From Polystyrenella longa (GTDB taxonomy: Bacteria; Planctomycetota; Planctomycetia; Planctomycetales; Planctomycetaceae): a stretch of DNA of 64,000 nucleotides. The stretch spans positions 1,182,501 through 1,246,500 of the forward strand of contig NZ_CP036281.1 of NCBI RefSeq assembly GCF_007750395.1, in the 5' to 3' direction. The notes beneath the pieces were generated by a model, which was not told the origin of the DNA, searched no databases, and saw only the letters and a list, made by a program, of their open reading frames with translations. The stretch's first letter is position 1. Each line of letters starts with the position of its first letter. Shown here one piece after another: positions 37,931-46,882 of this stretch. The translations under genes and the position numbers were made by a program.

Positions 37931-38806
37931 ATGCGAATTCTAATTCTGGGAGCCAATGGGCAACTGGGAACCGCCTGCAGTCAGGTTTTCAAAGAACATA
38001 CACTCACCCAGTGGACCCGCGAAGATCTCGATCTGGTGAAGCTGCCCGATATTGAAACCAAACTGGCAGAAGCAGAACCGGAACTGATCATCAACTGCGC
38101 CGCTCATAACCAGGTCGACAAAGCAGAGCACGAACCCGGCTTGGCGTACGTCGTCAACGCGCTGGGACCCCGCCGGGTCGCGTTCTATTGTCAGACACAC
38201 CACATCCCTCTGGTGCATGTCAGTACCGACTATGTTTTCGGCATGGACGGAGACCACTCGACCCCTTTCACGGAAGAGGACAAACCAGGTCCGCTCTCCG
38301 CCTATGCCACCAGTAAATTGGCGGGCGAATATTTCGTGCGGAATGAATGTGACCAGCACTTTGTGATTCGCACCTGCGGCCTGTTCGGGCCCACCCGCTT
38401 GGAAGGGAAAGGGAACTTCGTCGAAACGATGCTCGAACTGGCGGCAGATCAAAAGGCACTCACCGTCGTCAACGACCAGCACTGCACCCCAACCTACGCC
38501 TTCGATCTCGCCGTGGCCATCAGCAAGTTAATCGAGACCGAAGCCTACGGCCTTTATCACGCAACGAACCATGGCGCCACCACCTGGTACGATTTCGCGC
38601 TGGAGATTTTCAAATGTGCGAACATCGACATCGAAGTGAAACCGATCACCTCCGCACAATTCTCACGCCCAGCCAAGCGTCCCGGTTACAGTCTGCTCGA
38701 TTGTTCCAAGCTGAAATCAGTCATCGGCACAAATTTACCCGACTGGCAACAAGGCCTGCTGGACTACCTCGATCTTCGCGCACAACACGCTCCCAGCGAA
38801 CCCTGA
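37931..38806 (+). CDS. rfbD: dTDP-4-dehydrorhamnose reductase
   Basis: 291 residues of a short-chain dehydrogenase that reduces dTDP-4-dehydrorhamnose to dTDP-L-rhamnose. The NAD(P) loop is LILGANGQLGTACS. INCAAHNQVDKAEHEP is the family signature, VHVSTDYVFGMDG holds the catalytic threonine/serine, and Y-A-T-S-K the catalytic tyrosine-lysine. It is complete. The other rfb genes are absent from the window, so it may be encoded apart from them or act on a related sugar. Confidence 0.88.
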   Translation: MRILILGANGQLGTACSQVFKEHTLTQWTREDLDLVKLPDIETKLAEAEPELIINCAAHNQVDKAEHEPGLAYVVNALGPRRVAFYCQTHHIPLVHVSTDYVFGMDGDHSTPFTEEDKPGPLSAYATSKLAGEYFVRNECDQHFVIRTCGLFGPTRLEGKGNFVETMLELAADQKALTVVNDQHCTPTYAFDLAVAISKLIETEAYGLYHATNHGATTWYDFALEIFKCANIDIEVKPITSAQFSRPAKRPGYSLLDCSKLKSVIGTNLPDWQQGLLDYLDLRAQHAPSEP

Positions 38807-38861
38807 AATAGAGTGGTCCAGACAAAACATAAACGGCAGGTCCAGATAAAAAAACAGGTGG

Positions 38862-38890
38862 TCCAGACAATCGCGCCAGCGTTGTCTGGA
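38862..38890. repeat. Hairpin repeat, CCxGACAA family, copy B
   Basis: Stem TCCAGACAA/TTGTCTGGA with inner stem CGC-gcca-GCG. It lies 55 bp past rfbD. Two half-sites (GGTCCAGACAAAA at 38816 and GGTCCAGATAAAA at 38839) precede it. Confidence 0.55.
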
Positions 38891-38990
38891 TCGCACGGCG
38901 ACACTAAGCGTGGCAGATCCATTCAATACAAAACGCTCTCCTGCCCAATTCCCATGGGGGCACCATCATCACTTAAGTGTGCCTTCGGCA

Positions 38991-39018
38991 CCCAGACAAC
39001 TCTTCGAGATTGTCTGGG
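38991..39018. repeat. Hairpin repeat, CCxGACAA family, copy C
   Basis: Stem CCCAGACAA/TTGTCTGGG with inner stem CTC-ttc-GAG, the same design as the hairpins at 351-378 and 38862-38890. It ends 35 bp before the next gene. Confidence 0.55.
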
Positions 39019-39053
39019 TCACCCTTGATCTCTTTTAAATCGATACCTCGCTC

Positions 39054-39632
39054 ATGTCTTCTACCATCTCCTGTCTCGAAGACCTGATTGATCTGCTTCA
39101 AGCGGAGAACACTCCGGTGCGAATTCTCATCGTGGGAGCAACAGGGAGTGGTAAATCGACGCTGGGAGAACTCCTGTCGGAAAATCTAGAGGTGTTGTAT
39201 CGCTCGCTGGACGAACTTCATTGGAACCCCAATTGGGATCCCAAACCGGAAGCGGAATTCATCGCCAATCTACAGGAAGTCATCGATCAGGATGAATGGA
39301 TTGTCGATGGCAATTACAATCAGGTGCAGCATCTCATCATCCCGAAGACAACCTGTATTATCTGGCTGAACTATTCATTCTGGACGACGTTCCGGCAGTT
39401 GCTGAAACGGACCTGTCACCGCAGTTGGACGAAGGGATTATTATACGGTGGAAACCAGGAATCGTTTTCCAAAGCCTTCTTTACGCGCGACTCAATCCTC
39501 CTCTGGCTTTGCACGTCCTATCCCAAGATCCAACGCCGTTACCGGCCTCTCTTTGCCGACCCAGAATTACAATCGCCAAAGCTGATGTTCGAATTAAACC
39601 ATCCCGCCCAGGCACGAAGTCGGAAGTCATGA
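39054..39632 (+). CDS. P-loop kinase-like protein (FlaR/adenylate-kinase-like)
   Basis: 192 residues. Walker A is IVGATGSGKST near residues 26-36. It is followed by LYRSLDELHWNPNW and DEWIVDGNYNQVQHL, the pattern of small adenylate-kinase-like proteins annotated as topology modulation proteins (FlaR). The C-terminal part (WLCTSYPKIQRRYRPLF) carries basic lid-like residues. It probably phosphorylates a small molecule; the substrate is unknown. It lies just left of the toxin-immunity array, separated by 645 bp of non-coding DNA. Confidence 0.7.
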   Translation: MSSTISCLEDLIDLLQAENTPVRILIVGATGSGKSTLGELLSENLEVLYRSLDELHWNPNWDPKPEAEFIANLQEVIDQDEWIVDGNYNQVQHLIIPKTTCIIWLNYSFWTTFRQLLKRTCHRSWTKGLLYGGNQESFSKAFFTRDSILLWLCTSYPKIQRRYRPLFADPELQSPKLMFELNHPAQARSRKS

Positions 39633-40277
39633 CGATTCACACCATTGAGGCTATGGGTTAAGAACATTTTGCAACGGTAGACAAGGTGACCAGTTGCTAT
39701 TGGTGGTAGAGTTTGGGCGGCGTTCACTGATGATGAAGAAATATTAAGAGCAGATGATATTTCCAGCGGGCTTCGGGAGGGCGCAAGCTCTTCAGCCCAC
39801 TGATACTCCGTCCGACTTTCCATCGATTCTTACGTGAAAACTGGTCCTGTTCGCTCAACTTCGTTGTCTTTCCATTCCGTCGTTTACGAAACAGGGAGAT
39901 CAATCGCACGCCGTGATGTCGCAGGCATTGCCTCAAGCACATCGAATCGACCACTTTATATAGTGGGAACTTTGGAGTTCGTCTCCATGTCTGTTGACTC
40001 GATTAAGCTTCCTTGGCAGATGCGTTAGCTTTAATCGTTTTTGTAAGTGCTCCGATGTTTAGAGGACTTTAATAATGTCTCGATACATTGTGTTGAGGTA
40101 AGCTTTTGAAATCAGGATCAAGAACAGTTGCGACTACGTGTAATCTTAGGACTTTTGAAATGTGAGTTCGGTTCGAGGTATTTCCTGGAAATCGGAGTCG
40201 AAAGAGACGTGATTTCGAGAAGGGTATTCTTGTTCTTAGACTTGCTCACAACAACGACATTTAGCGCAAAACTACCT
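39633..40277. other. Non-coding gap at the left edge of the toxin-immunity array
   Basis: No frame here has convincing protein character on either strand, and no RNA gene was recognised. It becomes AT-rich towards the right, like the array that follows. It may contain degraded coding DNA, but nothing could be identified. Confidence 0.35.
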
Positions 40278-40904
40278 CTAATCACCACAGATATCACTCA
40301 CGATATATCTTATTTCTTCATTTTTGGAGTCAGCAAATAGTACAACTGCGTTTGAGACTTCTTTGTTATCACATTGCAGAATAGCAATACACTTTAAGCA
40401 ATCTATTGTATAGTTATCCAAATCATCCAGGTCACTGTTGGAGATATGTTCAAGTAGGTTCTTCATCACTATGCAGCAACTGTTACAATCTGGGATAACT
40501 CCTCCGCTTAGAATATACGAAAGATACCCAGAACAAATACGTTCGTAATCTGAATGATATGCCCAAGCAAGACCACATCTTTCTATAGCTTCGTTCCACA
40601 AAGTTAAGGCAGAGATATCCTCTTTAGAAATTAGATTATTACGTTGCAACATGCCTTTGGGAGCGAGTGCGATGAGTCGTACTCTTTTCGAAATATCCCA
40701 TATTGCAGTAATCAGATCACGCACTAGTACACCTTCAAGACCAGCAACGGGAGGAAGTGACAATATTGCTTCAACATACTTCTGAAATAAATTATGTTTT
40801 ACGACACCATCAAAAGGCCTCAGGGATGATAGAATCGTTTCTTCATCGAAGTGAGGATCAATATCCCTCAGGATATACTCTATAGCCTCTTCATGACTCA
40901 GCAT
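40278..40904 (-). CDS. Putative immunity protein of orphan toxin cassette 1
   Basis: 208 residues, soluble and acidic, not recognised as a named family. It begins MLSHEEAIEYILRDIDPHFD, and its second half has several cysteines and repeated short helices (NYTIDCLKCIAILQCDNKEV). It starts 14 bp after the reconstructed stop of toxin 1 and reads the same way, as immunity genes do. It is clearly AT-rich compared with the housekeeping genes. The reading frame is intact although its toxin is broken. The immunity role is inferred from position, not from sequence. Confidence 0.6.
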   Translation of the reverse strand: MLSHEEAIEYILRDIDPHFDEETILSSLRPFDGVVKHNLFQKYVEAILSLPPVAGLEGVLVRDLITAIWDISKRVRLIALAPKGMLQRNNLISKEDISALTLWNEAIERCGLAWAYHSDYERICSGYLSYILSGGVIPDCNSCCIVMKNLLEHISNSDLDDLDNYTIDCLKCIAILQCDNKEVSNAVVLFADSKNEEIRYIVSDICGD

Positions 40905-40918
40905 TATTAGTATTCTTA

Positions 40919-41563
40919 TTATGGGATAATATTAATGATGGCTTCAGGGGTAATTCCGTTTGCAATAAGGACTTCCCTTGCACGCGTCGCATTCAACACA
41001 TCTTGTGACCTTCCGTGTCTTGTTACATTTTGAATGATCTTTTTAAATCTACAAGCGTACTTTTAGTAGATTTAAGTTTTCGACATCAATTACTGCAATA
41101 CCAGCGCTTCCGTGAAAACGCTCTATAGATTTCAGATCTGTCGAAGCGGACATGAACTTTGTATCTGATCTCTGAACATGATTAATGATGGTTCCCCTGT
41201 CTCCTTTGGGGGAGAGATGTTTGCCAGATCGGATTGAATCTAAGTCATCGTGACTAAGTGCTCGATCAAGCTTGTCATTGCAAGCATTGTGCACCAGTGC
41301 TCCGCCAATATCCCCTTAATTAATATCTTCTCCATTTATTCTATGTTGTAAACAATATGCCGACCGGGGCGTAGGCGGATTTGTTCAACTATCGAAACGC
41401 CAGTTAACGTCCGCACCTTCTCGTTGACGTTCAGTTCATCTGCCCGAACGAACTGCTGTCGGTCTTCGGACCAGAAGGGGTGATTCGGGGTGGAACCGAG
41501 AGCGACTGGTTCGGAAGCAATTTTCACATTCTTCAGCAACGATGTGCCTTGGAATTACTCTTT
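40919..41563 (-). pseudogene. Orphan polymorphic toxin cassette 1: HINT remnant plus toxin tip, multiply broken
   Basis: From right to left, the HINT part (to about 41336) includes TPNHPFWSEDRQQFVRADEL and PGRHIVYNIE, then a stop. The expected GEHVYHVG-like link is read only in another frame (GEDIN-stop-GDIGGALVHNA), with a TAA at 41316-41318. The tip continues CNDKLDRALSHDDLDS and TKFMSASTDLKSIERF to LNLLK. After a T4/A4 run at 41061-41064 the frame must shift by one base to give QDVLNATRAREVLIANG and ITPEAIINIIP, with a stop at 40919. The STxS-like and REVLI segments suggest an ADP-ribosyltransferase-like fold, but this is tentative. No functional protein can be made. Confidence 0.75.
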
Positions 41564-41643
41564 TCAACGTCGGCTGAGTTTTTTTACGGTATGTCGTTTT
41601 GACTTCTCAGTAGATTTCAGAATCACTCCTTTTCGTGATGAAG

Positions 41644-42018
41644 TCACATTCTCATGATCAAGTTGCCAAAGTCATTCTGTGGTGTGCTTTGGGTGTAATT
41701 AGCAAGACACGATTCGTAGATACTCAGATTGTTTTCGTAAATATTACACCAAGTCGCAATTACGAAATAATCTCTACCCGCTGATGTAATTTTAAACACA
41801 CGTCCCGTATTCGAAAAAATATAGTTTTCATATCCTGATGTATCTTCCGTTTGAACTGTCATACCTCTAATAATTGTTGGAATGTGGATGAATTCGACAG
41901 CTTTAAAGTAGATATCGATATTCGTATCAATCCCAGGTCCCTGAGGGCTTCTGATCAGCATTCGCGAATGGCTGACGTCTGATTCCCACAGACGGAACGT
42001 TCGATCTGAAGTAAACAT
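41644..42018 (-). CDS. Putative immunity protein of orphan toxin cassette 2
   Basis: 124 residues, soluble, starting MFTSDRTFRLWESDVSHSRM. It is predicted mostly beta, and the family is not recognised. It begins 12 bp after the toxin 2 stop, with a GGAG ribosome site inside that gap. The base composition is AT-rich. The frame is open. The role is inferred from its fixed place behind a toxin tip, the same spacing as in cassette 3. Confidence 0.6.
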   Translation of the reverse strand: MFTSDRTFRLWESDVSHSRMLIRSPQGPGIDTNIDIYFKAVEFIHIPTIIRGMTVQTEDTSGYENYIFSNTGRVFKITSAGRDYFVIATWCNIYENNLSIYESCLANYTQSTPQNDFGNLIMRM

Positions 42019-42030
42019 GAAAATAATCTC

Positions 42031-42872
42031 CTAATCAAACGGATTACCTACTTCAATACCGTTGAGGATCCCCCTCACTTGATTCCACAGATCTCGATTC
42101 TGGTAGATCTGCAATAATTCCCAATCAGTTGCTCTTCCACGACCACTGGTAGCTCTTGATAATCCATCCCATACATCGACGCCATCTAGGTTGAATAATA
42201 CTTCTGTTTCAGGGTCGTGCAACGCACGCATTACAGCATCTTTCCAGTCATCATCTCGTACATTCTCTGCAATATGTTTGTAAGTCAGTGAATTATTTCG
42301 AGTTGCAAAATCATCTAGACGTTCGCCGATTCCAAGCCTGACACGTCTGGTTATACCTTCGCCTAATGGCCCTCCAAGACACGGTTTCGCATATGCACTA
42401 AGACCCCGCCGGTGCCCACATGATAAACATGTTCTCCCTTAACTTCTATGTTGTAAACAATATGTCGACCGGGGCGAAGGCGGATTTGTTCGACTATCGA
42501 AAAGCCGGTTAACGTCCGCACCTTCTCGTTGACGTTCAGTTCATCCGCCCGAACGAACTGCTGTCGGTCCTCGGACCAGAAGGGGTGGTTGGGAGTTGCA
42601 CCGATTGATGCTGCTTCGGAAGCGATTTTGACGTCCAGCACTTCTTTGCCGGAGTGTCGGAACGTCGCGGTGACCACGCGACCGGGACTTGACGGGATCT
42701 TCGGACAAGCTTCAATGTTTAAGACTTCGGCGTCTGCGTCAATTCCCAGTTCCGGGATGAAGAGCGGGATCGTTTTACCAGTCTCGGCTTCCTGATGAGC
42801 AAGCCATTGAGTCGGTCTTAGCAGTCTACGAGTTATCCTCCTGGATTGACTTTGGCGACAGCAGACAACCTT
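42031..42872 (-). pseudogene. Orphan polymorphic toxin cassette 2: HINT fragment plus toxin tip, one frameshift
   Basis: An open HINT frame runs from 42872 with WLAHQEAETGKTIPLFIPE, IGATPNHPFWSEDRQQFV and VGTGGVLVH. The N-terminal catalytic cysteine region of a HINT domain is missing. At the VHNA boundary one A is absent: CATATGCG here against CATAATGCG in cassette 3 (plus-strand position about 42391). The frame therefore ends early at 42363. Restoring the base gives VHNAKPCLGGPLGEG and a 118-residue tip containing EVLFNLDGVDVWDG and SGRGRATDWELLQIYQN, with a stop at 42031. The tip resembles Rhs-type toxin ends, but the activity is not known. Confidence 0.78.
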
Positions 42873-42879
42873 TTAACAC

Positions 42880-43305
42880 TCATTCTTCATTACTGTTACT
42901 TACAATCGCCCCACACATCGACAGAACCAACAAGCTAACCCTCATTGATGCTTCCCACTCATTTTGAGTAAGCTGGGGATAAACTTGCTGAATACCATCA
43001 GGGATATTCATGTTTTCAAGTTCGTACAGAATATCTACCAATGCAATCCCAGAGTTCTTCAATTTTATATCATACCAAGTACATCCAGAAGACTCAGAGT
43101 CAGGATGGTCCTTATTTAAATAAGGACCATACTCGATCTGAAGGGATGCATTAATGTTATCTTCCGTATGTGACCCAATGAGCAGCAACGCTTCCCGGAT
43201 TTTATTACTATGGATTTCGGATACAGATCTAGTATTAGCAGCGTTGACAGCATTCAGAAAAGCCTCTACTAGTCGCTGACAATTATCGAAGTCTACTTCA
43301 CTCAT
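42880..43305 (-). CDS. Putative immunity protein of orphan toxin cassette 3
   Basis: 141 residues, soluble and acidic, starting MSEVDFDNCQRLVEAFLNAV. Helical N-terminal half, then SGCTWYDIKLKNSGIALVDI. It starts 12 bp after the toxin 3 stop. Family not recognised, AT-rich, intact. An immunity role fits its position but is not shown by any motif. Confidence 0.6.
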   Translation of the reverse strand: MSEVDFDNCQRLVEAFLNAVNAANTRSVSEIHSNKIREALLLIGSHTEDNINASLQIEYGPYLNKDHPDSESSGCTWYDIKLKNSGIALVDILYELENMNIPDGIQQVYPQLTQNEWEASMRVSLLVLSMCGAIVSNSNEE

Positions 43306-43317
43306 TTTATTTACTCA

Positions 43318-43807
43318 TCAAGGTGAAACATTAATATGAATAGTTCGATCATTAAACTGACCAATAATATCTTCGGGGATCGCATATACTCCGCCATTAT
43401 TATGGCTTGGTATCGCGTCTCTATCTGAAATCTTTTTCAACCAGTCTTCCGTACCTGATTCTACTTTTATCTCAAATTTGTGACTGTATTGCTTTCGTTT
43501 GTCAAGCTTGCCTGATCTTATCATCCACTCCAAGCCTTTTGGGTCCCCTATGCCCTGGCCTTTGTTGTAATGTTCCTGTTGATCGTATCTGGTCAGCCTC
43601 TGCTTTGCTTCCATAACGCACCAATGTCTCTGAACACTTCTGCGCATTATGCACCAACACCCCGCCCGCACCCACATGATAAGCATGTTCTCCCTTAACT
43701 TCTATGTTGTAAACAATATGCCGACCGGGTCTTAGGCGGATTTGTTCGACAATGGACACGCCGGTTAATGTCCGCACCCGTTCATTGAGATTCAACTCAT
43801 CCAACAT
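43318..43807 (-). pseudogene. Orphan polymorphic toxin cassette 3: HINT C-terminal piece plus toxin tip, one frameshift
   Basis: The frame opens near 43807 inside the HINT domain with DELNLNERVRTLTGVSIV and runs through GEHAYHVGAGGVLVHNA into the tip CSETLVRYGSKAEADQIRST and GTLQQRPGHRGPK. At an A4 run (T4 on the plus strand, 43537-43540) one extra base shifts the frame to a stop at 43502. Skipping it gives LEWMIRSGKLDKRKQYSHKF, GTEDWLKKISDRDAIPS and GGVYAIPEDIIGQFNDR, with a stop at 43318. The reconstructed tip is 107 residues. Its N-terminal pattern resembles some Rhs-associated toxins of the ADP-ribosyltransferase type; this is only suggestive. Confidence 0.75.
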
Positions 43808-43981
43808 TGCAGGAAAACGGGATGTTGAGCGAAGTCACCGGCCCGTAACAGGTTGACTTCTCAGGGGAGTAAGGGGGTGCGTAAAATGACTGCGAACTTA
43901 TGTTCGTCGTCTGAGTCCTCATTCAGGACGTCCTTCCCCATTCGAGTCTGTACCGACTCCGCCAGATAAAGCCCCCGGAAT

Positions 43982-45361
43982 ATGAGTGCCCCCGTTGTGA
44001 TCGAAGAGGAGAAGTTGGTAACCGCTCCCTTGCGGTCGACATTATTCTACCTCTCGTTGCCTGTTCTGTTTGAGCAACTGCTCAACTTCGGCGTTGGCTT
44101 TGTGGATACCTGGCTTTCCGGACAGCTTAGTGCTGCGGCGACTTCCGCCATTGGGTTCGGTTCCTATGTCGGTTGGCTCGCCTGGATGCTGTTCAGCATT
44201 GTGTCCGTGGGAACGACCGCCCTTGTCTCGCGTGCGTGGGGAGCCCGGAAGCAGGAAGAGGCACGAGAGATTACGAACAGTGCACTCGCCCTGTCGCTTG
44301 TCTCCGGTGTGATCATCGGAGTGGTCATCATCTTGATCGCCCGACCTATCAGTATGGCTCTCAATCATTCACCCGAAGCGCTGGAAGCAACCGTCAACTA
44401 CATCCGGGGGATCGCGCTCTGTTTCCCGGCGTTCTGTTTTATCACGGTGAGCAGTGCTGCGCTCCGCGGTGCGGGGTTCATGCAGACGCCCATGTGGGTC
44501 ATGGTGATCGTAAATATCTTGAATGTCATTTTCTCTCCCAGTCTCGTATTTGGCTGGGGCCCGTTTCCTGCCTTGGGAATCAACGGCATCATTATCGGGA
44601 CTGTCCTTGCGGAATATTTCGGGGCGCTGTTCATGTTCCTTATATTCTGGAAGGGAAGGGGAACACTGCAACTTCGGTTTTCTGAATGGCAGGTGATGGG
44701 TGACATCCCGCGACGGATCGTCCGCATTGGTCTCCCTGCTGTCTGGGATGGTATTTTCACCTGGGTTGGGCAGTATATTTTCCTGTTTATCATCTCCCAA
44801 CTGGCGATGGGCGATATTGGCACGGCCATTTTTGCCGCGCATATCATTGGAGTGAAGCTGGAAGGCATCAGCTACCTGACGGCAACTGCCTGGGGACAGG
44901 CAGCCGCCACGATGGTGGGGCAATCGCTGGGTGCGGACAAAATTGAAAGAGCGCGTCAGGCAGGTCATGAGGCCGCATTGCAATGCTGTTTGCCTGTACT
45001 CATGACGTCGTTCCTGTTTTACCTCGGTTCGGAAGAAATCTACCAATGGATGCATGAGGATCCTCTCGTCGTGCAGGCAGGGGCGGGAGCGTTTAAGGTC
45101 CTCGCCTGGTTCCAGATTCCGCTGGTGACCTCGATCATCTATGTCTGTGCGCTCCGCGGGGCGGGGGAGACCCGTCGCCCCTTCTGGATCAATATGCTGG
45201 GCATCTTCGGTGTGCGCATTCCGCTCGCCTGGCTACTGGGTATTTACTACGACGGCGGGTTGATTGGCGCCTGGATCGGAATGTGCGTCGATACCGCCTT
45301 CCGTGCCCTGTTGATCTGGGCCTACTACGTCTGGGGACCGTGGGACCGAACAGAGGTCTGA
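43982..45361 (+). CDS. MATE family efflux transporter
   Basis: 459 residues with twelve predicted membrane helices, in two similar halves as expected for MATE exporters. The first half starts LYLSLPVLFEQLLNFGVGFV, and the second half includes GDIGTAIFAAHIIGVKLEGI and TAWGQAAATMVGQSLGA. MATE proteins export cationic drugs or metabolites using a proton or sodium gradient. The ligand cannot be read. The gene lies right after the toxin-immunity array but is GC-typical and probably native. Confidence 0.88.
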   Translation: MSAPVVIEEEKLVTAPLRSTLFYLSLPVLFEQLLNFGVGFVDTWLSGQLSAAATSAIGFGSYVGWLAWMLFSIVSVGTTALVSRAWGARKQEEAREITNSALALSLVSGVIIGVVIILIARPISMALNHSPEALEATVNYIRGIALCFPAFCFITVSSAALRGAGFMQTPMWVMVIVNILNVIFSPSLVFGWGPFPALGINGIIIGTVLAEYFGALFMFLIFWKGRGTLQLRFSEWQVMGDIPRRIVRIGLPAVWDGIFTWVGQYIFLFIISQLAMGDIGTAIFAAHIIGVKLEGISYLTATAWGQAAATMVGQSLGADKIERARQAGHEAALQCCLPVLMTSFLFYLGSEEIYQWMHEDPLVVQAGAGAFKVLAWFQIPLVTSIIYVCALRGAGETRRPFWINMLGIFGVRIPLAWLLGIYYDGGLIGAWIGMCVDTAFRALLIWAYYVWGPWDRTEV

Positions 45362-45514
45362 GACGGCATTTGCAGCGATTTGCTCTTTGCTAAATCGTTA
45401 AGATCGACCGAATTAAGATCTTCTTAAGGAGAGGAGGGAAGGGACCCTTGATTCTGGTTGAGCGAACGCCATAATGAGAGTCCGAAAGCCGATCCTCGGC
45501 GACGTGCGGGGAAC

Positions 45515-45617
45515 GGAACGCTATTCCCAATGGCGGTGGGCCGGTGTGAACCGGGTCAGGACGTAATTGTAGCAGCCCTAAGCATTTGAGTTCAGGTGCT
45601 TGCGGGAATAGCGTTCC
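45515..45617 (+). ncRNA. ffs: Signal recognition particle RNA, small bacterial (4.5S) type
   Basis: The core GGTGTGAACCGGGTCAGGA ... TGTAGCAGCCCTAAGCA matches the conserved SRP helix 8 (TGTGAACC, GTCAGG and AGCAGC). The ends form a 14-bp perfect helix, GGAACGCTATTCCC (45515-45528) with GGGAATAGCGTTCC (45604-45617), followed by a T-rich stretch. The total is about 103 nt. The apical loop, normally GGAA closed by C-G pairs, reads ACG-TAAT-TGT, so the tetraloop would be UAAU closed by a G-U pair. It guides Ffh to signal sequences. Confidence 0.85.
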
Positions 45618-45868
45618 CTTCCCCTTTTCTATGCGCGGTGTCAGCTGGCGGATCTATCGATCTTCAGAAGTGAAGACGCTTCCGGGCGGAAGACTAATTC
45701 CCGCCTGTCGAAATCATATCCGCTTGTGGAAACAAATTCCCCGGTTCGATATGATGGGCCTGCGGCGGCGTGCCAGCACCCGACCAACCAGCTCCCGATA
45801 AACTGGCTCTCAGTATACGAGAGAGGGCGGGAGCACTGTCCCTTTCATCTCTTCCTGCAAGCCAGCTG

Positions 45869-46882
45869 ATGTCTTCTTCGGAAACTCCCACACCACCATC
45901 TTCTTCAATGAGTGAATCGGATCTCCTCTCGGAGGAAATCGTGGTCTCGCCAGACATGGTGAGACAGGTCCTGGAAGACTGGCAACGGGCGGGCATTCAC
46001 AAGCTGCCCCTCTTTCTGCATCCACCGCAAAAGACAACTGCGCCCCAGCGAACGGCCTCGCCTCGGCAGGGAGTTTCTCCACAGAGTGTGCCTTCTCAAG
46101 GTGTACCTCCACAGAAGTCGATACAGGCTGCCCCTCCTTCTCAAGCGAGCACTCGACCGGTTACACCAATGGATTCCGGACAATTGGAACTCTTACGCGA
46201 ACAGGCCCAGCGGAATGTACCTGCTTCGGCGACCGCTTCTCCATCCTCTGCACCTCCCACCCCGGTGAGAACTTTGCCCATGATTGACGGAAAAAAATTA
46301 AGTCGAAAAAAACGCGAAGAACATTTGGAAAAGCTCTCTTGCGTTGTGGGAGGTTGTACCCGGTGCCCGGAACTGGCGGAGACGCGTACCCAGACTGTGT
46401 TTGGTGTGGGCAACCCCGAAGCCAGAATTATGTTCGTGGGAGAAGCTCCCGGAGCGGACGAAGATAAACAGGGCGAACCCTTCGTCGGTCGAGCAGGGCA
46501 GTTACTCAACAAAATTCTGGAAGCCAGCCAGCTGAAACGCGAAGAGATTTATATCTGTAACATTCTTCGCTGTCGTCCACCGGGTAACCGAAATCCTACG
46601 GCAACCGAAGCGGCGAATTGCCGTGAGTATCTGGATGGTCAGATCGCACTGGTTGACCCGGAATATATTATCTGTTTGGGAACCGTCGCTGCCCAGAACC
46701 TGCTTTCCAACAAAATTCCTATCGGTCGCATGCGGAAGAAGTTCCACGAATTCGAGGGACGCAAAGTGATGTGTACGTATCACCCGTCCTATCTCTTGAG
46801 AAACCCGTCTGCCAAGAAAGATGTCTGGGAAGACATGCAGATGTTTATGGCCGATCTCGGAATAGATCTTCCGGAGCATTAA
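45869..46882 (+). CDS. Uracil-DNA glycosylase, family 4-type with iron-sulfur cluster
   Basis: 337 residues if it starts at the ATG at 45869; a GTG at 45770 is also in frame. The N-terminal 130 residues are Pro/Ser/Gln-rich and probably disordered. The catalytic domain then shows C-x2-C (CTRCPEL), [19 protein letters not shown] and [18 protein letters not shown]. Two more cluster cysteines lie in [17 protein letters not shown], and [18 protein letters not shown] is motif 3. It removes uracil from DNA in base excision repair. Its stop overlaps the convergent CBS gene by 38 bp. Confidence 0.9.
   Translation: MSSSETPTPPSSSMSESDLLSEEIVVSPDMVRQVLEDWQRAGIHKLPLFLHPPQKTTAPQRTASPRQGVSPQSVPSQGVPPQKSIQAAPPSQASTRPVTPMDSGQLELLREQAQRNVPASATASPSSAPPTPVRTLPMIDGKKLSRKKREEHLEKLSCVVGGCTRCPELAETRTQTVFGVGNPEARIMFVGEAPGADEDKQGEPFVGRAGQLLNKILEASQLKREEIYICNILRCRPPGNRNPTATEAANCREYLDGQIALVDPEYIICLGTVAAQNLLSNKIPIGRMRKKFHEFEGRKVMCTYHPSYLLRNPSAKKDVWEDMQMFMADLGIDLPEH

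Noticed and set aside
39724-39954. A 76-residue minus-strand frame in the gap left of the toxin array.
   Set aside because: The composition is not protein-like and no family pattern was found.
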